The translations under genes were made by a program, and so were the position numbers. Below, in pieces: positions 5,860-14,463 of a stretch of DNA of 37,015 nt (its first letter is position 1; each line of letters begins with the position of its first letter). The notes under the pieces were generated by a model. The model did no database searches. It was not told the origin of the DNA and worked only from the letters and a program-made list of their open reading frames with translations. The stretch lies in assembly GCA_030524055.1 (NCBI GenBank), contig JAUNHH010000025.1, forward strand, positions 1 through 37,015, given 5' to 3'. This DNA is from Actinomycetaceae bacterium. Lineage in GTDB: Bacteria; Actinomycetota; Actinomycetes; Actinomycetales; Actinomycetaceae.

Positions 5860-8579
5860 TGGAGCGTAAAGAAGGCATTATTCAACCCCTTTTTGGGCCA
5901 CCGTGGAATGGCGGTGACGGTCGCTGGAGAATCGTACCGTGTGGTATTTTTATTCTCCTTCTCTGGATTGTCGCATTGCGCGGTCTTAATGAGCTTTTTG
6001 CCCCTGGGCGATGGCAAACAATGGCCCTACTGATTATTTCTCTCGCCATTGTTCCCGGAATTATTGCGCGATTTATCGTTCCTTCTGCGCGTATTATTGC
6101 CACGAGTAGTGGGACAATAGGTAGCCTCCTTGGCTTTATGTTCTATTTGTGGGTGAATGGAAGAGTTGAGCCCTGGCTGCGTGATCCTATTGGGCAAAGA
6201 GATGCTATTCGTGACGCTATTATGAATAGTGCTGCCCCAATGGAAGTTCTGGTTCCCACCAGCGATATGGTCCTCGCCCTCGTTTTATTAACCGTATGGC
6301 TGAGCCTCCTTTTATTAGTTGGTACTGATTCCCTGTTTTTGTCCGCCCTCGTTCCCACAGCTCTTGCCCTCACCTCAACTATTGTCACCGGACTGCGGAT
6401 TGAAGCATTGGTTACGTGGGGTTTGCTTGCTGCGTGGGTGGGGGTCCTTTGGGCGGCATCCCCTGAATCGCCTCCCGCTCGAATTCGTGGATTTGTCGCT
6501 CGCCTTATTGATCGAATCCGCACAGGAACTGCCCGACTGGTGGCCGCGATCTGCGCCATTGGGGTTGCCTCATTCCTCGTTACCATTGTCCCCATTGGAG
6601 AAACGCACCCGTGGAGTGCCACTGGTGTTGCGCCTGCCCCAGTTGGATCAACTGTTCCTGACGTGACTGTTTCCCTGAGTAATCAGATCCGCCGTGGCGC
6701 AGAAACCACAGCATTCCGCTATACGGGTATTCCTGCGGGCACCTCTTCGCGTTTTACTTTGGCTAGTCTGGCTGATTTTGAGAGCGGCACATGGAAGCCC
6801 ATTGATACGCCAAATTTGCTGCCATTAGAACGGGAAATGGACATTAATGCGCCGAATTATTCGGGCGTTTTAGAGTCTCTTCCCATTCGTTCCGATAGGG
6901 AGCAACCAGCTGTTGAAGGCAGTGTGGCCATTGAAGTTCAAGGACTGGTCAGCGAATGGTTGCCCCTCCTTCAAGGGACATGGCAGTTGGACCCTGTAGG
7001 GCCAGGTGCCACAGTGAATCTGGGGCCAACACAGGTCACCACCACTGAGCAAGCGACCACTATTGAACCTGAAAAGTGGGGATGGGTTCCCGGGACCGAT
7101 ACGATCCGTTCCCCTGACGGGTCAACGCGCCGAGCTATGGTGTATAGCGTAAAAGGCTGGGCGTCATCAGAAATTAGCGGGCCAAATAGTGTGAATCTCT
7201 TGGCGCTGGACCGAGATGATAATGGCGCTGCCCTAAAACGCATTATTGAGGTGCCAAACGAGTCTATTGACGCAACTACTTCTCATGGTGTGGACCTGTC
7301 GCGCTATTTAACATTGCCAGAAGGAATGCCGGAAGAAATATCCGCCGCCGCCCAGGAAGCTACTGCTAATGCGGCAACCCCACTGGCAAAAGCAAAGGCT
7401 TTAGAAGTCTACTTCACGTCAGGCAATTTTAAATACGACGAGTCGATTCCCTACACTGCTGGGTCAAATCCAGCAGACCCCTATGGGGTAATGACAGCAC
7501 TATTAGAGCAGCGCAGCGGATTTTGTGTGCACTATGCCTCGACCTATGCCGTAATGGCCCGCGAATTAGGTATTCCCACCCGATTATCAGTGGGTTATGC
7601 GACGCGCACAGATGATTCCAATGAATGGGTCAGTGTCAGTGGCCGAGATCTCCATGCTTGGCCTGAAGTGCACGTTGATGGGATTGGTTGGGTGCCCGTT
7701 GAGCCCACACCTGGTGGGGCAGGATGGCGCGCAAATACAGGGAATCGGGAGGAACCGCCTGCCACTCAGGACGCTCAAAGTGCAGATAGTCAAAGTGCGG
7801 AATCAGAGCAGTCTGAGAATGCCCAGTCAGCGGCCGATAGTGCGGCTGAACAAAGCCAATCCGAAGAGGAGGGGATTTCCTCGGGGTCTACGTCTGGCAG
7901 CCCAGGAGTAGGTAGTGATGCTGCCAGGGACGGTGGCATTGGGGCGTGGTTTGGGCGAGCCTGGGCCGCGTTTATGGCGGTATTTCCATGGTTGTGCGGA
8001 CTCGCCTTGCTAGTGGGCGTGCTGTGCGCACCGCGACTGATTCGCGCTCAGCGGGCGCGTCAGCGTCGAGAAGCAGTAGCGCGCGGCGATATGCCTGCGA
8101 GCGCAGCCTGGGATGAGGTGCTCGATACTGCAGCGGACCTGGGGTGGGTAAGTGTTGACGTCGCTGGATGGCGTAGTGTGCGCAGCGGACGCGGGCCAGT
8201 GCGGGCGGTGGCAGGCACTGGCGGAGAATTGCGTGCCCGCACAGCGGAAGCGGTAGTCGAATACCTCGAAAATACGGGGGCTTTGCCCGTCTCTGAAGAA
8301 TCAACGAGGGCGGGGCACTATCTTCTTCACGCTCTTGACGGAGAAAAATGGGCGCCGGAAGGTGAAGCCGCGTGGGTGGCCAGCCAAGATATGGCTGCGC
8401 TTGGCGGAGCAGTATCCGCAGCGGTGCCGTCTGTGTCCCCAGATGATTTGGCAATGGCGCGCGACATTCTCCTTGCGGGTCTGTGGAATAGTGCCGCACC
8501 TGGGCAGCGAGTGCGTGCAAGGTGGGTGCCGGCCACTGTTTTTGCTCGGCGCACAAGGAACCTGCGGGGAAAGGGGTAG
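5859..8579 (+). CDS. Transglutaminase-like membrane protein (TgpA/DUF3488 type)
   Basis: The protein has 906 residues. About six N-terminal membrane helices (residues 20-265) are followed by an extracytoplasmic region, a transglutaminase core, a Ser/Gln/Glu-rich linker (about 625-690), a further membrane helix (about 702-722) and a cytosolic tail. The core has Cys556 in RSGFCVHYAS and His599 in GRDLHAWPEVHV. The third triad position, 16 residues on, is Glu615 in VPVEPTPG rather than Asp. It completes the moxR-DUF58-transglutaminase operon, a conserved trio usually linked to envelope or secreted protein maturation; the substrate is unknown. The GTG start overlaps the upstream stop by one base. 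A 13-bp motif copy sits inside the coding region near the 3' end, encoding STRAGHY. Confidence 0.92.
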   Translation: MERKEGIIQPLFGPPWNGGDGRWRIVPCGIFILLLWIVALRGLNELFAPGRWQTMALLIISLAIVPGIIARFIVPSARIIATSSGTIGSLLGFMFYLWVNGRVEPWLRDPIGQRDAIRDAIMNSAAPMEVLVPTSDMVLALVLLTVWLSLLLLVGTDSLFLSALVPTALALTSTIVTGLRIEALVTWGLLAAWVGVLWAASPESPPARIRGFVARLIDRIRTGTARLVAAICAIGVASFLVTIVPIGETHPWSATGVAPAPVGSTVPDVTVSLSNQIRRGAETTAFRYTGIPAGTSSRFTLASLADFESGTWKPIDTPNLLPLEREMDINAPNYSGVLESLPIRSDREQPAVEGSVAIEVQGLVSEWLPLLQGTWQLDPVGPGATVNLGPTQVTTTEQATTIEPEKWGWVPGTDTIRSPDGSTRRAMVYSVKGWASSEISGPNSVNLLALDRDDNGAALKRIIEVPNESIDATTSHGVDLSRYLTLPEGMPEEISAAAQEATANAATPLAKAKALEVYFTSGNFKYDESIPYTAGSNPADPYGVMTALLEQRSGFCVHYASTYAVMARELGIPTRLSVGYATRTDDSNEWVSVSGRDLHAWPEVHVDGIGWVPVEPTPGGAGWRANTGNREEPPATQDAQSADSQSAESEQSENAQSAADSAAEQSQSEEEGISSGSTSGSPGVGSDAARDGGIGAWFGRAWAAFMAVFPWLCGLALLVGVLCAPRLIRAQRARQRREAVARGDMPASAAWDEVLDTAADLGWVSVDVAGWRSVRSGRGPVRAVAGTGGELRARTAEAVVEYLENTGALPVSEESTRAGHYLLHALDGEKWAPEGEAAWVASQDMAALGGAVSAAVPSVSPDDLAMARDILLAGLWNSAAPGQRVRARWVPATVFARRTRNLRGKG
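8304..8316 (+). repeat. 13-bp dispersed motif
   Basis: Perfect copy inside the cytosolic-tail part of the transglutaminase-like gene. Confidence 0.9.
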
Positions 8580-8604
8580 TGGTTTATGGCTTCTGTCGGT
8601 ACTG

Positions 8605-8639
8605 CCCGCCCTCGTATCCCATAGGGATGGGGTGGCGGG
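8605..8639 (+). terminator. Possible hairpin terminator after the transglutaminase-like gene
   Basis: CCCGCC (8605-8610) and ATCCC (8616-8620) pair with GGGAT (8624-8628) and GGCGGG (8634-8639), with a mismatched stretch between. The left arm contains a degenerate 13-bp motif copy (8603-8615, 11 of 13 bases). There is no T-run. Confidence 0.35.
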
Positions 8640-8728
8640 GGCCTCTAAAAGTACCCAGGAATAGGAAAATTTGCCGTCATCGGTGACGTGAAGAGTGCAT
8701 CCTGAAATCGCTACCTGCCGATAAAGAA

Positions 8729-8776
8729 AGGCCTTCGGTGTGGAGAGCGTACCTAGTGGTCCCACACCGAAGGCCT
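8729..8776 (-). terminator. Terminator of the alpha-galactoside operon
   Basis: Perfect 15-bp arms, AGGCCTTCGGTGTGG (8729-8743) and its complement (8762-8776), enclose an 18-base loop. On the minus strand the hairpin is followed by TTTCTTTAT, so it fits termination of the leftward ABC operon whose last stop is at 8800. Confidence 0.8.
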
Positions 8777-8799
8777 AATGTATGCGTGGAGCTGAGTTG

Positions 8800-10212
8800 C
8801 TATTCGCGTTTTCTCTTCATCATCGCATTCACCTCCGCTGTCGCTTGGTCGAGCGAGTCAATGTCTTTCTCGAACATGAAGACGGCGGACATCGCAGGAC
8901 TCATGATGGACTCTAAAGCTGCCCAACGATCAATGACGGGCGAGGCCACAGCAGTATCCTCGTCGAGGTGGACGGAGAACGCCGTTGCGTCAAAACCGAT
9001 TTTCTCGAAGGCCTCGACGGCTTTATCAGAAGAGGTGGAAATCGCAGGGAAGACCACAGCCTGCTCAGCAATAATGTCCTGACATTGTGTAGATCCAAGG
9101 AACTTCACCCATTCCCAGGCCTCATCTGGATGTTCGGTACCCACAAAAATTGAGTCAGCCAAGCCATTCATGACAGAGGCGCGGTGACCATCAGGACCAA
9201 TTGGCGTGGGTGCAACCTGAACGGGAACTGCACTTGAGTTGGCAATGCCAGCAACATTCCATGAGCCCTCAACAATCATTGCATAGGCGCCACTGCCTAG
9301 GGATTCAAGCGTCCCAACCCCCGATGATGCCACTGATAGGGGCGGCATATACCCTTTTTCGATGAGGCCGATATACCACTTGATTGTTTCCTTGAACTTG
9401 GGGTCATCGTAGTTGAAGGTCTGTCCCCACGGATTCTTATCGGCCCATCGCCATTGGCCATTGGACAGGGCAAATGCTGACCATTGGACCTGCCCATAAC
9501 CAGCGCCAGCCTCGTTGTAGCCCATACCATAGACAGCCACATTATTCTTATCGAAGCCGGGTTCATCGCCGCGGATCCCATTCTTATCAATCGTTAGGTG
9601 GGCGATGAGATCTTCGAAGGAACCTCCATCTGTAGGGTTCCATTTAAGATTCCAGAGCTGCTCTCGGGTAATGCCTGCATCACTCATCATCTGCTCGTTG
9701 TAGAAAAGTGCTTCAGTATCCCAGTCTTTGGGAATGCCATAACGTCCCTGGCCATTCTGCCCAACCCACTGATCAGCGAGCCCATCATTGTAAATAGACA
9801 GGTCGAAATTATCGCGTTGGACATAAGGTTCGAGATCCAGTAGCTGATTCAGATCAGCGTATTTACCGAATTGACCAGTGTGATTAGTAAAGACATCAGG
9901 AGCTGATTCGGCAACCATTGTTGCTGTCATCTGCATCCAATAGTCTCCCCAGCCAAATTGGGTCATCCGGATCTCGATATTGGGATTTTTCGCTTCGAAA
10001 GCAGCAGCGCACTGCCGATAGCCAGGCATTTGCGCTGAATCCCAGAGCCAGTAGTCAAGAACGACTTTGTCATTGTGTGCGAGTGGCATGGCCGAACATG
10101 CAACTAGTGCTAAGGTGGAGGCGAGGGAGCCTGCAAGTAAGGTAATACGACGTCCGAAAGAACGCAGCTTTTTCCCTGTTGCTCTGTGACGATTTTGGAT
10201 TTGACGAGTCAT
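8800..10212 (-). CDS. ABC transporter sugar-binding lipoprotein
   Basis: About 470 residues long, this is the extracytoplasmic solute-binding component of a carbohydrate ABC importer of the MalE/UgpB type. The N-terminus has a basic stretch, a hydrophobic segment and the lipobox LVAC-S, with the lipidated Cys near residue 39. The body has family features such as NIEIRMTQFGWGDYWMQMTATMVAESAPDVF, GIPKDWDTEALFYNEQMMSDAG and a late EGSWNVAGI segment. The start is one of two consecutive ATGs (10215 or 10212), which follow GTGAGG. The stop of the upstream permease overlaps this ribosome site. It is the last gene of the operon, before a strong terminator. By context it should bind alpha-galactosides (raffinose or melibiose type). 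Confidence 0.92.
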   Translation of the reverse strand: MTRQIQNRHRATGKKLRSFGRRITLLAGSLASTLALVACSAMPLAHNDKVVLDYWLWDSAQMPGYRQCAAAFEAKNPNIEIRMTQFGWGDYWMQMTATMVAESAPDVFTNHTGQFGKYADLNQLLDLEPYVQRDNFDLSIYNDGLADQWVGQNGQGRYGIPKDWDTEALFYNEQMMSDAGITREQLWNLKWNPTDGGSFEDLIAHLTIDKNGIRGDEPGFDKNNVAVYGMGYNEAGAGYGQVQWSAFALSNGQWRWADKNPWGQTFNYDDPKFKETIKWYIGLIEKGYMPPLSVASSGVGTLESLGSGAYAMIVEGSWNVAGIANSSAVPVQVAPTPIGPDGHRASVMNGLADSIFVGTEHPDEAWEWVKFLGSTQCQDIIAEQAVVFPAISTSSDKAVEAFEKIGFDATAFSVHLDEDTAVASPVIDRWAALESIMSPAMSAVFMFEKDIDSLDQATAEVNAMMKRKRE

Positions 10213-10219
10213 CATTGCC

Positions 10220-11170
10220 TCACTTAATCCCGGAGAAGCCAATAGAATTGACGATCTTCTTACCGAGGATAGAGAAAAGAATAATAATTGGTAAGGCGGC
10301 GACTAGTGTCGCAGCCATTAATCCCGGCCAATCAGGAGACCCCTGTGGTGTTTGTGAGCGGAAAATGCCCAACGCAACTGTCAGAACGCGGACATCATTA
10401 TTCTGTCCGACGAGTAGTGGCCACATATAGTCATTCCACGCAGCAATGAAAGTGAGTACCCCTAGAGTGGTGATAGGGGCAGCTGACATTGGCATAATCA
10501 CGCGGAAGAAGACTTTAATAGGCCCAGCGCCATCAATCATTGCGGCTTCGTCAATCTCTCTTGGGATTCCGAGGAAAAATTGCCGGAGGAAAAAGATTGC
10601 GAAGGGTGTCATAAAGAAGGTAGGCAAGATGATGCCAGCAAATGTGTTGAGAAGGCCCAGCTCCTTAATCAGGATAAAGTTTGGGATCGCCGTAAAAATA
10701 GAGGGGACCATGAGGGCAGATAAGAAAACGGCGAAGAGGAAGTCTCGTCCTCGCCACTGAAGACGAGAGAAGGCAAAAGCTGCCATTGCAGAAAATGTTG
10801 TTTGCCCAAGGGTGACAAGAGTGGCAACAATCGTCGAGTTGCGTAGATATAACCAGAAATCAATTGAGGCGCCAGCGCCCCCTTGAGCAATCGCTTCCTC
10901 AGGAGTGGTCAAACCGAAAACTCGTCGGTAGGCGTCAAATGTTGGATTTGTGGGCCACAGTGCTCCAGGATTGGCGATGAGGTCAGCATTGGATGTAAAA
11001 GAGGATCGCAGCATCCAATAGAAAGGAATGATGGTAATTGCGAGGATAATAAGAAGGCATGCCCAGGCAAAGTAGTATCCAGCGCCACGGTGAATTCCCT
11101 TATTGGGGTTTTCTTTTGCCTGACGAGAGGAATGTTGGGTTGCGCGCGTAGGTAGAGTTGAGCGTGTCAT
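10220..11170 (-). CDS. ABC transporter permease (MalG-like)
   Basis: The 316-residue protein is an inner-membrane permease of a carbohydrate importer with about six membrane segments; the first is FAWACLLIILAITIIPFYWMLRSSF without its ends. The cytosolic EAA loop reads DEAAMIDGAGPIKVFFRVIMP, the contact site for the ATPase. The long cytosolic N-terminus (30 residues) is typical of actinobacterial MalG-type proteins. GTGAGGA overlaps the stop of the preceding permease gene 10 bases upstream, so the two are probably coupled. It pairs with the MalF-like permease to form the translocation channel. Confidence 0.93.
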   Translation of the reverse strand: MTRSTLPTRATQHSSRQAKENPNKGIHRGAGYYFAWACLLIILAITIIPFYWMLRSSFTSNADLIANPGALWPTNPTFDAYRRVFGLTTPEEAIAQGGAGASIDFWLYLRNSTIVATLVTLGQTTFSAMAAFAFSRLQWRGRDFLFAVFLSALMVPSIFTAIPNFILIKELGLLNTFAGIILPTFFMTPFAIFFLRQFFLGIPREIDEAAMIDGAGPIKVFFRVIMPMSAAPITTLGVLTFIAAWNDYMWPLLVGQNNDVRVLTVALGIFRSQTPQGSPDWPGLMAATLVAALPIIILFSILGKKIVNSIGFSGIK

Positions 11171-11180
11171 TTCTGAATCC

Positions 11181-12095
11181 TCACAATTCGTCAGACTCGC
11201 TAGCTCTCATGAGCTTGAGTTGAATGAAAGCAATACCGACAAGAAGAAGGAAGAGGACCATTGCCATCGCGGATGCATATCCAAAGTCGAGTTGACCAAA
11301 GGCTACATCGTAGATGTAGTAATAGATCACGCGAGTAGCGTTAATAGGACCACCTTGGGTGGTGATGGCAATCGTGTCGAAGATCTGGAATGAACCAGTA
11401 ACAGTGACTACGAGGACCATCGCTAAAACCGGCCGAAGTAGCGGTAGGGTAATGGAGAAGAATTTTCTGCCTTCACTTGCTCCATCAATATCTGCGGCTT
11501 CGTACACCGACCGATTAATTGTTTGTAATCCGGCAAAGACTAATAAAGCGGTATAGCCCATGTGTCGCCAGACATTGATGAAGGCGACGGTGGGAATTGC
11601 CCATAGTGATTCACCGAAGAAGGCAATGCGCTCCATGCCAATGGCATCTAAAGCCACATTCACAATGCCCATTTGATGATCCATCATGAAATACCAGAGC
11701 AAGGCGATCACCACATTCGCAACAAAATAGGGCAGGAGCGCCATGCCTCGAATGAAGGTCGAATTTGTGAGTCGCTGAAGTAAAACCGCCAGGAGAATGG
11801 CAATAATGGTTTGGAAGCCAATATTGAGCAGTACGTAGTAGGCGGTCACCCCCATGGCATTCCAAAACAGTGGGTCACTCAGGAGGCGTGTGTAGTTGTC
11901 TGTCCCTACCCACTGGGCGGGCTGAAGGACAGGATAGTCTGTGAAAGAATAGTAGAAGCCGCGTAGAGCGGGGAGAATGTAGAAGAGGATGAGGCCAATT
12001 GTTGCGGGTAGAAGAAAAATGGCCGCGTATTGTTGGTCTTTTCTATGGGATTTTCGCGCCGGTGGCGAAGTTCTCCCAGTGGTATGGCTAGACAT
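11181..12095 (-). CDS. ABC transporter permease (MalF-like)
   Basis: The 304-residue membrane permease has about six helices, starting with YAAIFLLPATIGLILFYILP. The EAA loop is EAADIDGASEGRKFFSITLP. The segment SFTDYPVLQPAQWVGTDNYTRLLSDPLFWNA is the typical periplasmic-side region after helix 1 in this family. The gene starts 27 bp after the alpha-galactosidase stop, with GGAAGGG upstream of the ATG. With the MalG-like protein and the lipoprotein it forms an importer. No nucleotide-binding subunit is encoded nearby, so an ATPase encoded elsewhere (MsiK-like) would be needed. Confidence 0.93.
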   Translation of the reverse strand: MSSHTTGRTSPPARKSHRKDQQYAAIFLLPATIGLILFYILPALRGFYYSFTDYPVLQPAQWVGTDNYTRLLSDPLFWNAMGVTAYYVLLNIGFQTIIAILLAVLLQRLTNSTFIRGMALLPYFVANVVIALLWYFMMDHQMGIVNVALDAIGMERIAFFGESLWAIPTVAFINVWRHMGYTALLVFAGLQTINRSVYEAADIDGASEGRKFFSITLPLLRPVLAMVLVVTVTGSFQIFDTIAITTQGGPINATRVIYYYIYDVAFGQLDFGYASAMAMVLFLLLVGIAFIQLKLMRASESDEL

Positions 12096-12122
12096 TGAGC
12101 GTGTCCCTTCCGCACTGATGTG

Positions 12123-14279
12123 CTAGTCGATGGAGCGAAGGTGAAGGACAAGTGATTGTGCTGGAGGAAGGTCAGGTAGTCGCAGACCCACCTGCTCTAA
12201 TACACGACCAGGAAGGGACAGCCCCTCTGGCCACCACGGCAGACCTTGGTTGTGGAGAGCGAGAGGAAAACTCCCATCCTTGGGTTGCAGGTGCTTCACG
12301 TGATAGCGCTTTTTCTCGTGCAGTCCATGTAGTCGTAGGGCAGGCGATGGGCGTTGGGACGAAGTTGCAAGATGAACGATGACATAGAGAGCTTCTGTCC
12401 CATCATTGGCAACAATGCCCCGAATGCTCCACGTGTGATCAGGTCCTTCACTGTGAATAAGGGTGCCACTGTGGAGAAATGGACGGAGTTTCTTATGCAG
12501 ATCAATCCAGTACTTCAGTTCATCCAATTCGCTTGTCGCCACACTCGTCAGGTCCCACTCAATGCCCATATGGGAAAGGAGGGCATGAGAAGCGCGTAGA
12601 TTCAGGGGAAGGGTTCGACCTGTTGTGTGGGAAGTGGTGGACGCAATATGTGAACCAATGAGTTCGGGTGGGAGCAGAAGGGAAGTTCCTGCTTCGATGA
12701 GTTGTCGCTCAATGGGATCAATGCAATCGGATGCCCACACGCGTACTGCTTTTTCCATTATCCCGAGGTCGATGCGACCTCCACCGCCTGCACAGGATTC
12801 GATTTCAATGTCAGGGTGGGCTGCGAGAATCGCCTCTAAGAGTGCATAGGTCGCTTCGGTTTGTGCGTGATAAGAGGGTTTTCCTGTGCGGGGAGATATT
12901 GACTCATAGAGGTCCCTATTGAAATCCCATTTGATGTAATCGACCTTTACGCTTTCGAGGACTGCCAGCATCTGGCCGAGAATATGATCGAAAGCAGCTG
13001 GATTTGCGAGATCAAGAACCTGTTGGTGGCGGCAGGGGATAGGCTGATGATGCGCGGGGGATAGGATCCACTCGGGGTGGGCGCGAGCAGTGTCCGAATC
13101 GGGATTCACCATCTCTGGTTCGAACCATAAGCCAAATTGCATGCCCTTCGCATGGACCGCATCCGCCAAAGGTGCGAGGCCCTGGGGCCATACTTCTGAT
13201 GACACCACCCAGTCCCCGAGACCGGAAGTGTCATCGCGGCGGCTGGAAAACCAGCCATCGTCAAGAACAAAGCGTTCAACACCGACCTCAGCTGCCCGAT
13301 CAACTAACTCCAATAGGCGAGGAAGTGAGTGATCGAAGTACACCGCTTCCCAAGCGTTGAGGGTGACCGGACGAGGGGTATGTGGGTGGTGGGGCCGTGA
13401 ACGAAGGTACTGGTGAATGCGTCCAGCTGCTGCATTGAGGCCGTATCCCCATGTGGCAATGATCCACGGGGTGGTGTACTTCTGTCCCGTCCTCAGTTGA
13501 ATTTCGCCGGGGAGGAGTAGCTCTCCTGCGAGCAGACATTGCTGACCAAGGGGCGTTTTTTCTGCAACTGTTCGAGTGTTGCCGGACCAGGCAACGTGGA
13601 CATAATGGACCGAAGCGCGTGTCCATAAAGGACCATCAGCGCAGGTGCCGTGGATCATCGAGGTAGCGTGGGCCCGAGCAACCCGGGAGGTTCTTTCGTG
13701 GGCTCCGATACTGAAATCGTGAGTGACAATTTCCCTTTCTCGCAAATGGCGACCAGTTTGATCGATGACCTGGCTTTCGACATTTGGGGTTGGTAGAGCG
13801 AGAAGTAGTGAGTCAAGGTCGTAATCGCGGGAACCGTCGTTGGTGAGAGTTGCTCGAGCGCGGAGTAGACCAGAGTCGTCAAGATGAAGTTCTATGTCAA
13901 GGACAAGATCGGCTTCACTGTCATGTGCGCTGATCATTACTGAGGTGGGGGCGTTATCGGTGCCAGATCCGACAGTATCGGCTGACACGTGATTGAAAAG
14001 AGAAAATTGGGAATGCCCATGATGCGACCCCTGGAGTCCTGGCGTTCCAATCCACCCCTCAGATTGTTGCGGCACTAAAGTAAGTCGTGGGGGAAGGTCG
14101 GGGCTGCCGGAGACTGTGGGGATAGTCTGCGAGGCGGCGAGGGCGGCCTTTTCCTCGTCGTTGAGGCTGCCCAAGTCCGCGCCCCAATGAAGAACTTCGG
14201 GTAAAGAAGTCTCATGTATCACCAAGAAAAGCGAGGTGCCGCCATTGCGAAGATGAATATATGGTGAGGGGGTGCTCAT
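12123..14279 (-). CDS. Alpha-galactosidase, glycoside hydrolase family 36
   Basis: The 718-residue enzyme should hydrolyse terminal alpha-1,6-galactosyl residues of melibiose, raffinose and stachyose. It has an N-terminal beta-sandwich (about residues 10-300), a (beta/alpha)8 barrel and a C-terminal sandwich. The catalytic nucleophile is the Asp in VDYIKWDFNRD (about 452) and the acid/base is the Asp in WASDCIDPIER (about 518). ESCAGGGGRIDLG and FVLDDGWF are further GH36 landmarks. No signal peptide is seen, so it acts in the cytosol on imported sugar. I prefer ATG 14279 (MSTPSPYIHL); the frame is open to 14342 but that would run towards the promoter. It is the first gene of the operon, ahead of the transporter genes. 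Confidence 0.93.
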   Translation of the reverse strand: MSTPSPYIHLRNGGTSLFLVIHETSLPEVLHWGADLGSLNDEEKAALAASQTIPTVSGSPDLPPRLTLVPQQSEGWIGTPGLQGSHHGHSQFSLFNHVSADTVGSGTDNAPTSVMISAHDSEADLVLDIELHLDDSGLLRARATLTNDGSRDYDLDSLLLALPTPNVESQVIDQTGRHLREREIVTHDFSIGAHERTSRVARAHATSMIHGTCADGPLWTRASVHYVHVAWSGNTRTVAEKTPLGQQCLLAGELLLPGEIQLRTGQKYTTPWIIATWGYGLNAAAGRIHQYLRSRPHHPHTPRPVTLNAWEAVYFDHSLPRLLELVDRAAEVGVERFVLDDGWFSSRRDDTSGLGDWVVSSEVWPQGLAPLADAVHAKGMQFGLWFEPEMVNPDSDTARAHPEWILSPAHHQPIPCRHQQVLDLANPAAFDHILGQMLAVLESVKVDYIKWDFNRDLYESISPRTGKPSYHAQTEATYALLEAILAAHPDIEIESCAGGGGRIDLGIMEKAVRVWASDCIDPIERQLIEAGTSLLLPPELIGSHIASTTSHTTGRTLPLNLRASHALLSHMGIEWDLTSVATSELDELKYWIDLHKKLRPFLHSGTLIHSEGPDHTWSIRGIVANDGTEALYVIVHLATSSQRPSPALRLHGLHEKKRYHVKHLQPKDGSFPLALHNQGLPWWPEGLSLPGRVLEQVGLRLPDLPPAQSLVLHLRSID

Positions 14280-14359
14280 GGGATCTCTATTTCTTTGAGA
14301 GTGGTAGATGTGGGAATCGTGGTGTGGCATCACTGCGCACACTGTCGATGTTAGTTTCG

Positions 14360-14372
14360 CTATGGAACATAG
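14360..14372. promoter_or_regulatory. Candidate ROK operator overlapping the operon -10 box
   Basis: CTATG-GAA-CATAG is a perfect 5+3+5 palindrome overlapping the -10 of the leftward promoter, where a repressor encoded by the divergent ROK gene could act. Inferred from position only. Confidence 0.4.
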
Positions 14373-14398
14373 TAGGGGACGCTGCTGCTGTTTGACAA
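14369..14398 (-). promoter_or_regulatory. Promoter of the alpha-galactosidase/ABC operon
   Basis: On the minus strand TTGTCA (14393-14398) and TACTAT (14369-14374) are spaced by 18 bases, giving a start about 80 bases before the ATG. The sequence TTGACA at 14392-14397 overlaps it on the plus strand, but has no good -10. Confidence 0.5.
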
Positions 14399-14463
14399 GG
14401 GGTCAGCGGAAAATCTGGCGATTGCCATTTACAGTGGTGGTAGTGTCATAGCAAGGAGGAAAA

